Of a DNA stretch of 64,000 bases, positions 35,072 through 46,551 are shown piece by piece; the first letter of the stretch is position 1, and each line of letters starts with the position of its first letter. The stretch lies in the NCBI GenBank assembly GCA_032358165.1, contig JAALGY010000031.1, positions 2,914,001 through 2,978,000 of the forward strand, in the 5' to 3' direction. A model generated the notes under the pieces. The model did not search any database. It saw nothing but the letters and a program-made list of their open reading frames with translations, and was not told where the DNA came from. The translations under genes were made by a program, and so were the position numbers. Source of the DNA: Diplosphaera chodatii (Eukaryota > Chlorophyta > Trebouxiophyceae > Prasiolales > Stichococcaceae).

Positions 35072-38000
35072 GCTCCGTCGAGGAGCGGGCCGGGGCGGCT
35101 GACTGCGGCCGCGCTGCTGGCGGTTCTGCTGGCGGCGGCGGCGGCGCCAGCTGCAGCCACGTACTACAGCAGCAACCCGGTCTGCAGCGACGGCAGCAAG
35201 CCCCAGTGCGGCGACGTGCCCATCCGCACCGACTGCTGCGACGCCGACAACGCCCGCAGCGCCTTCACCAACTACTTCAAGCGCTACAACTGCGACCAGG
35301 CGCAGTGGTCCCGCGACAGCTGCGGCCGCGCCGGCGGCGTGGGCTTCAGCTCCCACGGCTTCCTGCAGCTGGACGGCGACGACGACGTCGACTTCCAGCT
35401 GGAGACGTATGGCGGCTCCGCTGTGGTGAAGTTCGACGATGAGGACGCCTTCATGGCGTCGGGTGCGCACGCTTATGACTGCCCGCATCTGCTATGCACC
35501 ATGCTGCATCACCTCCGAGCACGACGTCACATCTCAGTGGGTCATGGGGCCTGCAAGCAGGCGTGATGCTGCTGCGTGTTGTGCTGGCACAAACACCCAG
35601 ATGCACAGCACAGCCAATCGCCTGCAGTCACCCTACTTAGGCGGCCCTAGTCCCCTTAGGTCAGTCAAACTGACTGATGAAGTCTTGCTCCGGACGCCTC
35701 CAAGCATGCTGATCTTCTTGCTGGCTGGTGTCACGTGCAGGCGGCGCCATGCAGAAGCGCAAGAGCCTGAAGCGCGGCTACTACAGCTGCTCCATCAAGT
35801 ATGTGTCCGGCGGCAGCGGCTCGGGGTGCGGCCTCAAGTGGAAGGGCAACAGTTGCGGCTGCCCCAGCCGCAAGTCCTACTGCAATGTGCCCAAGAACAA
35901 GTGGTGCTCCTGCCCGCCGCCGCAGCCGCCGAAGCCCACCAGGGCGCCAACATACAAGGCTCCCACCGCAGCCCCCACCACCCCCACCAAGGTAAATATC
36001 ACTCTCAACACCTGCAGTGTTATGCTATGGCCTGCCCGTTGCCAGCCAGCGATCGACAGCTTGCTCAGTGGATGGGTGACTGCCAGTGTGCTGACTCCTC
36101 CTGAATCCACCAGCTGTTGCGTCAGCAGTGATGACCATGTGCCAGGCTGCATACTCACATTCTGTGCAGCCGCCTGTGCTCGTGCGTGTGGACCTGAGTG
36201 TGACGCATTGCTGGTGGGTGCGATCTCAGGCGCCGACGTCAACGTATCCAACAGCCGCGCCGACGCCCGCGCCCCCGGTGTGCCCTGACGGCTCGGCGCC
36301 CGACTGCCGGCAGAAGGGCCCCGACTGCTACTGCTACAAGGGCGGCGCCAAAGCAGGCGGCCGCTACGAGTCGGCCGTCGCGCTGCGCGCCAAGCTCAGC
36401 GGCTACTTCGCCCAGAAGTACGGTGCCTCCGACAGCCTGGACTGGCTGTCCGGCGGCAAGTCGCTGTACAGCAAGTGCGGCTCTGATGCCACCGCCGCCA
36501 ACTGGATTGGCTACCTGAAGGTGGGTGTTGGTCATGTTGAAGGGGGTTTGAGATCAAACAGCTTCAGGACGTTCCAAGGCTCCATCATGTGTCCTGGCGC
36601 TTGAATGCTGCAAGCATAAGGATCGCTGCAGCGCTAATTTGCACTGCCTGCCATTATGCCCAGCAACCACCTGGCGTTTCCGTCACCCTGACATGCACCC
36701 TGCGATGCTGCTACGAGACAAGATGCCTCAGGCTGCGGATGCTTGGCTGCAGATCGACGCCGATGAGGTGGGCGCCTACACCTTCTACGTGGACAAGGCC
36801 GGCGGCGCGGCGCAGCTGCTGCTGGACGGCGCAGTCATCATCGACACCAACGACAGCAGCAGTGAGCATCCCCCAGTCGTTTCTGTGGCATCAGTGCCTT
36901 TCCATGTTGCAGACATTGATAACATGGTGAATTATGGTCTCATTGAGCCTTAGCCCCCTGGCCTTCAGCTCGGCTGCCGGCTGCTGCCAGTCATGCAAGG
37001 CGCGAGTGAGCAGCAACAACTGAGGAGCAGTGGCTGATGGCGCCTGTGCCCTGCCTGCAGGCCCCAACTACGCGCAGGTGCAGCTGGCAGCGGGTTACCA
37101 CTACTTGAGCCTGGTGTTCGCGGCGGGCGCGGCCGGCACGCCCGGCGTGCAGCTGCGCTGGTCGGGCGAGCACTGCGGGTGCGGCAGCCGCTCCACCCCC
37201 TGCGCCATTCCCGACACCAAGTGGTGCTCGTGCCCGCCCGGGCCCCCGGCTCCCACCGCCGCTCCGACCACCCCCACGCAATCGCCGACGACCCCGACGC
37301 AGGTGAGGCTGACACACTGGCCTGACTTGTACATTCTTGCCTAAGTTTTGGCTGGTACGTACAAGCCCCGGCTGGCGCGCCTGGTACACCTCCAACCGAC
37401 TTTGACCTGCAGCTGGCCTTTTGTTAGCCACCACACAGTCCAGGCTGCACAAAGGTCAGGGTCTGACTACTGATGGCTTTAAGACCAATCGAGGAGCAGT
37501 GTTGATCGGGAATCTATGTCTGACTGCAGGCACCGAGCACGCCAACCCAGGCTCCCACCACGCCCACATCCGCTCCCTCCTCCCCCTCTTCTTCCCCTCC
37601 CTCTCCCCCTTTTTCCCCCCCTGACTTCCGGAATGGCGTGCCACCGCTAGCGGTGCCCACTGCTGCGCCTTCCACCCCCACTGCTGCGCCTTCCACCCCG
37701 ACTGCTGCGCCTTCCACCCCCACCGCCGCGCCCAGCACCAGCTCCCCCACCGCAGCGCCCAGCACCGGCTCCCCCACCGCAGCGCCCAGCACCGGCTCCC
37801 CCACCGCCGCGCCCAGCACCGGCTCCCCCACCGCCGCGCCCAGCACCGGCTCCCCCACCGCCGCGCCCAGCACCGGCTCCCCCACGCCAGCCGGTGAGCC
37901 GCTGCACGCTGTGCACGCACCTATTGACATGTTTGGCTGTGATTTCGGCATGTAGTATCTAGCCAATGCAACCCTGTTGACATGTTTGGCTGTGATTGCG

Positions 38001-41000
38001 GCATGTAGTATCTAGCCAATACAACCCTGTTTCCGTGTGAAGAAGAACGTTGACGACATGCACTGCCTTGCAGGTACTCCCGCTGCCCCTACACCCTCAA
38101 TCCTTCCTCCTCCTGATTTCCGGACCGGGGTACCACCTCCAGGGAGCGTCAACACCATCCCACCAAGCCCCAACAGCGGCACCCCGCCCCCACCTAGTGG
38201 CGGCAACTGCACGGACCTCGCGTTGCTGCAGGTGCTGTAGTGCTGATACAACTTACTCTTATCTGAACGGCATCCGCATTTGCCTTCACCTGTCACGCAC
38301 CTTACCTGTGTTGTCCTGCTGGTTTCTGCACTACATGGAGCAGTCTCGACTTTCAAAGCAACATGCAGCTCAACCCCGAGTGGTTCACTGCTCAATGATG
38401 TGGTCATCCGCTGCAGGGGCTGGTGCTCCAGACCTACCCGACCTACGAGAGTTTCGAGCTGCCCCTTACAAGCAACCCGCCCCGTGGCAGCGTCAGCGCG
38501 GTGCCGCAGGTCTCCTTCGAGGAGGGCGACCTGCGGGGCTTTGTAGGCGGCCAGACCACCGCCTTCGGCCTGGTGTTTTCCGGCTTCCTGCTGCTGGACA
38601 CGCCTCCGCCTTCCACGCCGGCCAACCAGCTGACACAGTACCAGTTCTGGCTGCGCGCGGGTGGCGCTGGGGCCGTGCTCTACGTCGACGGCCAGATCGT
38701 CATCGACAACCGCTACCAGGTGCAGCTGCTCTCCTGCTGTATGTGTTGGAATGTTTGCAGGGTTGGCATGTGACCAGTGCAGATGCTTTTCTAGCTGTGA
38801 ATCATATTGCTGGAAAGAAGAGTACTCTGCAAACGCACCTTCCTTGCTGTGATTGCTCAAGTGTCCTATTGAAACTCTGCCTGCAGAAGCGCACAAATGG
38901 CACGGCAAGGTGTTACAATGCGCCTGGGCCCGTGATGAACCCGGTGTCGGCCTTCATCACCCTCGCGCCCGGCCTGCACACCGTCCGGGTGGAGTACTCG
39001 TCCGGCCCCGGCTGCGGCGCGGCCGCGGGCTTTGCACTGTTTCTGGACTTGCAGTTCCGCGGCCCTGGGACGCCCGAGGGCGACAAGTTCTGCGTCATTC
39101 CTTTCGGGTACGTGTGCCAGGACACGCCTCCGCCACCCGCCCTGCCGTCACCGCCGCCCGGCACCCCGACCACCCCGACTGCTGAGCCCACAGCGCCAAC
39201 AGCAGGCCCAACTGCGCCAACCGCCGGTCCCACAGCCCCGACTGCTGGACCCACAGCGCCCACCGCTGGACCCACAGCGCCGACAGCAGGCCCAACTGCG
39301 CCGACCGCCGGTCCCACAGCCCCGACCGCTGGTCCCACAGCGCCCACCGCTGGGCCCACAGCGCCGACAGCAGGCCCAACAGCGCCCACATCAGAGCCCC
39401 CTGCCCCCACTGCAAGCCCGACAGCCCCCCCTCTTTCCTCCAGCCCTCCAGATTTCCGCGACATGGTGCCACCGCCGGCTAAGCCCACCACCCCGACCAC
39501 TGGGCCCACAGCGCCGACAGCAGGGCCAACTGCGCCGACCGCCGGTCCCACAGCCCCGACCGCTGGTCCCACAGCGCCCACCGCTGGGCCCACAGCGCCG
39601 ACAGCAGGCCCAACTGCGCCGACCGCCGGTCCCACAGCCCCGACCGCTGGTCCCACAGCGCCCACCGCTGGGCCCACAGCGCCGACAGCAGGCCCAACAG
39701 CGCCCACATCAGAGCCCCCTGCCCCCATTGCAAGCCCGACAGCCCCCCCTCTTTCCTCCAGCCCTCCAGATTTCCGCGACACGGTGCCACCGCCGGCTAC
39801 GCCCACAACCCCGACTACTGGTCCCACAGCGCCCACCGCTGGGCCCACAACGCCGACAGCAGGGCCAACTGCGCCGACCGCCGGTCCCACAGCCCCGACC
39901 GCTGGTCCCACAGCGCCCACCGCTGGCCACACAGCGCCGACAGCAGGCCCAACAGCCCCCACATCAGGCCCTACAGCGCCGACTTCAGGACCCACAGCGC
40001 CGACAGCAGGCCCAACGGCCCCCACATCAGGGCCCCCTGCCCCCACTGCAAGCCCGACAGCCCCCCCTCTTTCCTCCAGCCCTCCAGATTTCCGCGACAC
40101 GGTGCCACCGCCGGCTACGCCCACCACCCCGACTACTGGGCCCACAGCGCCGACAGCAGGGCCAACTGCGCCGACCGCCGGTCCCACAGCCCCGACCGCT
40201 GGTCCCACAGCGCCCACTGCTGGCCCCACAGCACCGACATCCCCTCCTTCTCTACCCCCAGCATCACCACCAACAGCGCTTCCGCCCCCTGGTACACCCG
40301 CCGTGCCGCCGCCGCCGGAGATCTGCCCCGAATACAAACCGGGGTTCACAGCAACCCTCTTCTGCGGGTACACACCAACCAGCCCCGGTGCCGGTGTCCC
40401 CATCCCATTTAGCGCTCCCCAGACCGGCACTGCCACCATTGTTGACGTCATCAACTTCAACACCGACCAGCTGACGGCGCTGACCAACTGCGGCACCGGC
40501 ATCGGCATCAAGATCAGCGGCTTCATCACCCTGGCGCAGCCCGGCACCTTCACCTTCGCCCTGGGCGTGGGCGGCGACTCCGCCGTCGTGACCATTGGCG
40601 GCCAGACGTTCGTCAACTCCGCCAAGGAGCTTGGCGCCGTTGGCAACTACCCGGGCGCCACCACCTTCACCTTCCAGGCCACGCTCCCGGCCGGCATCAC
40701 GCCGGTCGCCCTGCAGTACGCCAGCGGCCCCTTCACCCCCGGCTCCCCTCCCTCCCCTCAGCTCAGCCTGCAGGGCTCCGGCCCCGGCTTCGTGCCCAAC
40801 GGGGACGAGGCGCAGTACATTGCCGGCTACCAGTGCGGCTCTCTTCCAGCGCCGCCGCCTGAGTTCAATGTTGGGGTGCCGCCGCCCGCTGCGCCGATCT
40901 GCGAGGAGGACCGCCCCTACCTCATCACCACCGCCTACTGCGCATACCCCGGCACCAGCCTGCCGATCGCAACCAGCCTCCAGGCTTCCGGCGCCGTGAA

Positions 41001-44000
41001 CGCGCCAACCGCCATCAGCTTCCCCAGCGGCGCGGGCCTGCAGGCGCTTGCCAGCATGGCCGGCGGCTGCGGCCCGCAGGGCTACGCGCTCAGCTTCTTT
41101 GGCTACATCGAGGTGCCCAACGGCCAGTACACCTTCGACCTGCGCTCCAGCGGCGCGTCCGCCCAGATCACCATCGACGGCGTGTCGGAGGCGCCCATCA
41201 CCGGCGCCGGGGAGCAGGTCTACACCAAGGTCTTCACCACCAGCCCGCTGCACAAGGTCGTGGTGCAGTACATCTCCGCCGACGCGGCGACCGACCTGCT
41301 GATCCTCAGCATCAGCGGCGCAGCGCCGGCCGCCTTCAAGCAGTGCGACGCCATCGCGCTGCAGCCGCCGGCGGCAGCGATGCCGCCCAGTCCCCCGCCC
41401 GTGCCCCTGGCACCGCCGCTGGCCGCGCTGCCGCCCAGCCCGCCACCAGCCCCACTGTCGCCCTTGCCGCCGCCCGTGCCCCCGGTGCCCATCATGATGA
41501 CGCCCCCTGCCGGCCCGCCGCCGGTGTGCCCCAACCCCAGGGACGGCCTGCGCGCCGACACCTACTCCTACCCCTCCAGCACCGTGCCAATCGACTCCGC
41601 CGGCCTGGCCCCCATTTTGCTGGGTGCCAACCCCCAGCGCATCGACTTCTACCCCACCGGCGAGGCGCTGCAGGCGCTGGCGCTCGGCCAGTCCAACTTC
41701 GGCACCAAGTTCACCGGCTTCATCCAGGTGGGTTTGCGATTTACAGCCCCCCTGACTACTGATGTGCATCAGAATGGTTCAAGCCAGGCATGACAGCACA
41801 ACGGACGCAGCCACCGTGCCCATCTGCTTGGCAGAAGTCGATGTGGATCTGGAGGCAAGGACAGCTGATGCACTTTAACTAATGTGATTATTAAGTGCAT
41901 CAACATTCATGTTTACATCCAACAGGTCATCGGTGGCAGCTATGTGTTCGAACTTACTTTTCAAGGCGGCGGCGCATCTTTGTCCATCGCTGGATCACCA
42001 GGCATCACCCTGCAGGTCAGCAATGCTGGCACACGAAGCATCCAGCTGATGCGGTGCAGTGGCATGACATACCAAGTATTGCTGCTATGAGTACTGCAGT
42101 TCGTGGCATCTGCACTATGCACGCTCATCAGCCTACTGTTGTTACTGCCGATGAGCAGCGTGTCGCAAAATTGCAGGGGCCCAGCGATTACCCTGGCTTC
42201 GACACCAGCCTGCCCCAGGGCATGAACGTCGCCCAGGTGGCCGTCAGCCTGCCCGCCGGCCTGCACGCCATCGAGATCGACTTTGCATCGGGCCCGCCGC
42301 CGCCCTCTGGCTTCTCACCTCTGCTTCTCTTGCAGTTCAAGGTAAGAAAAAATCCACCTAGTCAGCTTTCTATCAGCCTGAAAGCCCAATGCCCAGCTCC
42401 CTGTTTTTGGCGTGCGCACCACATGCAATGGTGGAGAATTGGAAAACAACCGTTCGAGAGTGGTGCTCACCGAGCAAGTCTGGTCACTGACTGGCGCCCC
42501 TCTCTGCTGACAACAGGGCCCCGGTGCCAATGTGGACCCCGACTCCCGGGGCTTCTGCACATGCCAGACGTTCAAGGTGTGCGACGACTTCACCTCGCCG
42601 CCCCCCAGCCCTCCTGATTTCAGGATATCTCTCCCGCCACCGGGCGCTGACAACACCTTCCCCAACTCCTACCCGCCGCCGCCAAGCGGAACCCCGTCAG
42701 CAACACCGTCTGGGACCCCGTCGTCCACCCCGTCAGCAACACCGTCTGGGACCCCGTCGTCCACGCCGTCAGCAACACCATCTGCAACCCCATCGTCCAC
42801 GCCGTCAGCAACCCCTGCTGGCCCGCCGACCCCAACCCCATCGTCCACGCCGTCAGCGACCCCCACTGGCACCCCATCATCCACGCCGTCAGCGACTCCC
42901 GCTGGCACCCCATCGTCCACGCCATCGGCGACGCCAAGTGAGCAAAGGGACTCACAGCCGCCGCCTGCTTCAACTCCGTCAGCAGCACCGTCTGGAACCC
43001 CATCGTCCACACCGTCAGCAACCCCCGCTGGCACCCCATCGTCCGCGCCATCATCAACCCCCGCTGGCACCCCATCGTCCGCGCCATCATCAACCCCCGC
43101 TGGCACCCCATCGGCCACGCCGTCAGCAACCCCCGCTGGCACGCCATCGGCCACGCCGTCAGCGACCCCCGCTGGCACCCCATCGGCCACGCCGTCAGCA
43201 ACCCCCGCTGGCACGCCATCGGCCACGCCGTCAGCGACCCCCACTGGCACCCCATCGGCCACGCCGTCATCAACCCCTGCTGGCACTCCATCGTCCACGC
43301 CGTCATCAACCCCTGCCGGCACACCCTCCGCAACGCCTGCCGGCACGCCCTCAGCAACGCCTAGCGAGCAAAGAGACTCCCAGCCGCCTCCTGGCAGCGT
43401 GGATACAACGCCCAACGCCTACCCACCACCACCCAACGTGCCGACCCCCACCGGCACACCCTCATCAACGCCTGCCGGCACGCCGTCAGCAACCCCTGCC
43501 GGCACACCCTCAGCAACGCCGTCCGGAACGCCGTCAGTGTCTCCTGCCGGCACGCCGTCAGCGACCCCGGCGGGGGCACCCTCAGCAACCCCAGCCGGCA
43601 CACCCTCAGCAACCCCAGCCGGCACACCCTCAGCAACCCCTGCCGGCACCCCATCTTCAACTCCTGCCGGCACGCCCTCGGCGACCCCTAGTGAGCAGAG
43701 GGACTCCCAGCCGCCACCAAATGTGCCATCCAGTCCGACCGCCCCAACTCCCGGCGGCACTCCATCCACCACCCCCGCTGGCACCCCATCGTCCACACCC
43801 TCCTCAACCCCTGCCGGCACACCATCGTCGACCCCTGTGGGTACTCCCTCTGCGAGCCCTGCCGGCACTCCTTCCTCAACGCCCGCCAGCACGCCCTCGG
43901 CAACCCCCGCGGGCGCACCCTCAGCAACCCCTGCCGGCACTCCTTCCTCAATGCCCGCTGGCCCTCCCTCGGCGACCCCTGCCGAGCTCAACAATGCGCA

Positions 44001-45511
44001 GCCGCCCGGCAGCACCGCGGGCTTCCCCAACTTTTTCTCCCCACCACCCGGCGCTGCACCGCCAGCTGACACCCCCACCACTGGTGAGCGTCAGTGAGGG
44101 GCTTGCACCCCGTCTGCCGGCGGCAGGTCTTTCGAGGACAAGCCACCCTCAACCCTCGACTCACCCTCATGTCCTGACTGCTTTTGTACCTGCAGGAACC
44201 CCATCCGACAATGGCACGCCTTCCACACCAACCACACCGTCCGAGATGTCACCCACCAACGTGCCCACTACTTCCACCGTGCCTACTGAGCTGAATGTTG
44301 CGCAACCGCCTGGGGTTGTTGATAGCTTCCCCAACGGCGCGCCGCCAGGTACACCCTCCACTCTGCATCATGTATGGGAGCAAGCTGCCCAAGCATGCCC
44401 ACAATAGCTCCCCATAGCACGTCCTCTGACGGCGTGACATGCCTCTGTCGTATAACGAGGGCAGAGCAGGTTGCCGGGCTGCGCTGCGAGAGGTGGCATC
44501 AAACTGCCTTTGCTGAGGTTCGCTGCTTCCCCACCCTGCAGCGGCGCCCACATCCGCGCCGCCGACGTCAGCGCCGCCGACCGCGGCGCCGTGCCCGCCC
44601 CGGAACTGCGGCTGCGGCTGCGGCGGCGACGTCACCATCCACATCCACCACCACTACGACGCGGGCGGCTTCATGCAGTCGGTGGAGGCGGAGGCCCGCG
44701 CAGAGGCGGCCGACATCTTTGCAGACCTGCCCCAGCTGAAGGTGCGCCGTCCGCAGCACGGGTGCACCACGCGCTAGGCGGGCCTCGGCCTGATGGCCGG
44801 ACGCCAGTGCGGGATGCTGCGTATCGCCATGTACCAAGAGTCGAGCATCCTTCGGTGGCTGCTGCAATGGTGCCTTGTGCAATGCCTCTGCCTGCCCCCT
44901 TCCGCTTGCCATTGCCTCCTCACGCCTTGCATGTTGGTGATTCCACAGGGCGTGATCTCAGAGCAGGACCTGGTGAACGAGCTGATGAAGTCAGACACGC
45001 GCATCACAGCAGCGGCACAGAAGGCCGCAACCGCGTACCGCAGCTCGCGCGCCAGCGGCACCGCAGCCCCGACAGCCAACAGCAGCAGCGCCGTCGTGGC
45101 GCTGCCGGCCGCCGCCCAGCTGCGCGGCCACAACCACCTCTCAAGGTGTGCAGCCCTGCAGCATTCCTTGGTCAGTCGCTTGGCGCCGTGGCAGTTCAAA
45201 GTGCTGTCAGCTAGCAAGCTTTCTAACATCAGCATTTATGAGGGTTTGAAGGTCGTGAGTGCCTTCACGAGGTGATCATGGTGCTTGCATGCCCGCGGTA
45301 CGCTGCTGACCAGCAACACCCGCTGCTCTGCAGGAGCGGGGCAGCCCCTGACGCGGCTGCCACGCCGGCGGAGATCGTGCAGCGCATCCCGGGGCTGGCC
45401 AAGACGCTGCACCAGCGCCGCGGCAGCGTCCCGGCGCCCGCGGCCACCGAGCAGCCAGCGGAACATGTGGCGCACGCGCACGCCAACGTGCGCGGCCGCC
45501 GCATGCTGTGA
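35072..45511 (+). CDS. Giant secreted PA14-like, Pro-rich modular protein (cell-wall/matrix type)
   Basis: Sixteen exons, all in phase: 35072-35462, 35741-35991, 36230-36520, 36753-36861, 37061-37302, 37530-37893, 38074-38231, 38417-38719, 38887-41727, 41926-42015, 42177-42341, 42517-44083, 44196-44348, 44542-44741, 44949-45145, 45334-45511. They give about 2,499 residues plus a first exon not in this span. An ATG exon at 34683-34727 would join in phase and complete a signal peptide whose core is LTAAALLAVLLAAAAA. Six PA14-like beta modules follow (roughly encoded at 35200-35900, 36280-37230, 38400-39120, 40320-40850, 40890-41350 and 41520-42580), with patterns such as GAYTFYVDKAGGAAQLLLDG and conserved Cys pairs. 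They are joined by Pro/Thr/Ser linkers: PTAPTAG, TAAPSTGSP and TPSATPAG arrays. A recurrent PPDFR-x-x-x-PPP motif marks linker ends. The C-terminus is Cys- and His-rich, then helical. Such linkers are typically O-glycosylated wall or adhesion proteins; the exact ligand is unknown. Confidence 0.85.
37668..37886 (+). repeat. TAAPST(P/G) coding repeats in the PA14-like protein
   Basis: About nine short units encoding TAAPSTPTAAPST and then TAAPSTGSP, in exon 37530-37893. The later units are nearly identical 27-base copies with only C/T third-position changes. Confidence 0.88.
37924..38033. repeat. ~54-bp tandem duplication in an intron of the PA14-like gene
   Basis: TTGACATGTTTGGCTGTGAT and its following bases up to AACCCTG occur twice in direct succession, differing at only two or three positions. 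The duplication lies wholly inside the intron between exons 37530-37893 and 38074-38231. Confidence 0.88.
39170..40245 (+). repeat. PTAPTAGP array with three higher-order blocks
   Basis: The basic unit is 18-24 bases encoding TAGPTAP. Units are grouped into three ~300-base blocks that end in nearly identical linkers (encoding PTAPPLSSSPPDFRD at about 39421, 39736 and 40056). The blocks are almost identical at DNA level, which indicates recent unequal exchange. The assembly could be collapsed or expanded here. Confidence 0.92.
42690..43990 (+). repeat. TPSATPAG array in the PA14-like protein
   Basis: About 1.3 kb of units encoding TPSATPAG/TPSSTPAG. It is broken by spacers encoding SEQRDSQPPP (42939, 43363, 43690) and a variant AELNNAQPPG (43980). 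It behaves as a long extended Pro/Thr/Ser stalk between the last PA14-like module and the C-terminal region. Confidence 0.92.
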
Positions 45512-46551
45512 GCGCGGCACCCGCGCGCCACCCCGTCGCCGCCACAGGTGCGCCGAGTGCCCGCTGGACATGTTACGCTACATTCGCACTTTTCGGGAGG
45601 AGCTGTCCATCAGTTGATGGCCGTTGAAGTGTTCCAGCTTTGGATATGCATATGCTTGCAGCAGGGCACACTGAATAGTACTGAACACTGCGTTGCTTTC
45701 ACGCGCACAGGGCTCCGTCTGAGTGACGAATAGACATCGACAGACACTGCCGTGTGCGGCGGTTGCAGCAGCCCCTCAGCAGCCGCACAGCAGCCGGATA
45801 TCGCAGCAGCGATGATTGGACCGTTTCGCGTTCCACAGCAGGCGACCGGACCCGCATGGGCAGGCGGCAGCAAAGCAAAGACAACCGGACTCTATAGATC
45901 CGAAGCGCTGACGCTGCGGCCATCCAGTAAGCTGCTGCGGCACCAGCAATCCCTGCGGCCTGCAGCGAACAGAGTCTCCCCCGAGTCAAGGCTCAGCGCT
46001 GGCTGCGAGCTCCCAGCATGGCAGAGTTACCCGCACAGTGCCTCCGCCTATGGAAGTGCAACTGGGGCAGCGCTGAGACAGCCAGCGACTGGGAGCACCT
46101 CGTTCCCAGGCACAAACTTTTGTATTGACTTTCCGATGCGCGACAGTCGCTGAAATCAGGGGGGGAAGCTGCACCATGGGAAACATGATTGCTTGCAGCG
46201 GGGATTCCGAATGTCTTTTGTGCAGCAGCGTGCAGGTGTGCTTTGGTTTTTCGGGAAAGCAAGGGGCAGCGTCGAAGTTCTGCTATGCGCACTTCATCCG
46301 CCACAAACCAAACCGCCATTTTGGGACAGCACTATACATCTCATGATTCACGGGTCGCCGCGCAAAGCTTGTTTTCGCTTGAAGTTTGCTGCGTGCTTGC
46401 AGCACGCTAGCATTGCTGTTTTGGTTGATCCGCGATAGCACCTGAGCTGTAAGACACACAGCAGCCAACAACATCTGTTCCACAGTATCTATGGCGCTGC
46501 AGCAATGAGCCCGAACTGCATCATGCCACATCCTCGTTCCAGCACATGGGA
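45512..46551. other. Convergent 3' UTR/intergenic region
   Basis: About 1 kb between the stops of the PA14-like gene (+) and SBP factor 2 (-). Short ORFs here have no recognisable content. It most likely consists of two 3' UTRs. Confidence 0.4.

Noticed and set aside
38913..40646. Minus-strand ORF of 577 codons (GAVGPAVGAVGP repeats)
   Set aside because: Exact antisense shadow of the PTAPTAG coding array; repetitive codons keep the opposite frame open.
40264..41769. Minus-strand ORF of 501 codons
   Set aside because: Antisense to PA14-like modules 4-6; Gly/Arg/His composition is typical of a reverse frame in GC-rich coding DNA.
42524..44407. Plus-strand ORF of 627 codons, Arg/Pro/His-rich
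   Set aside because: Shifted frame over the TPSATPAG array. The frame that joins PA14-like exons in phase is the other one.
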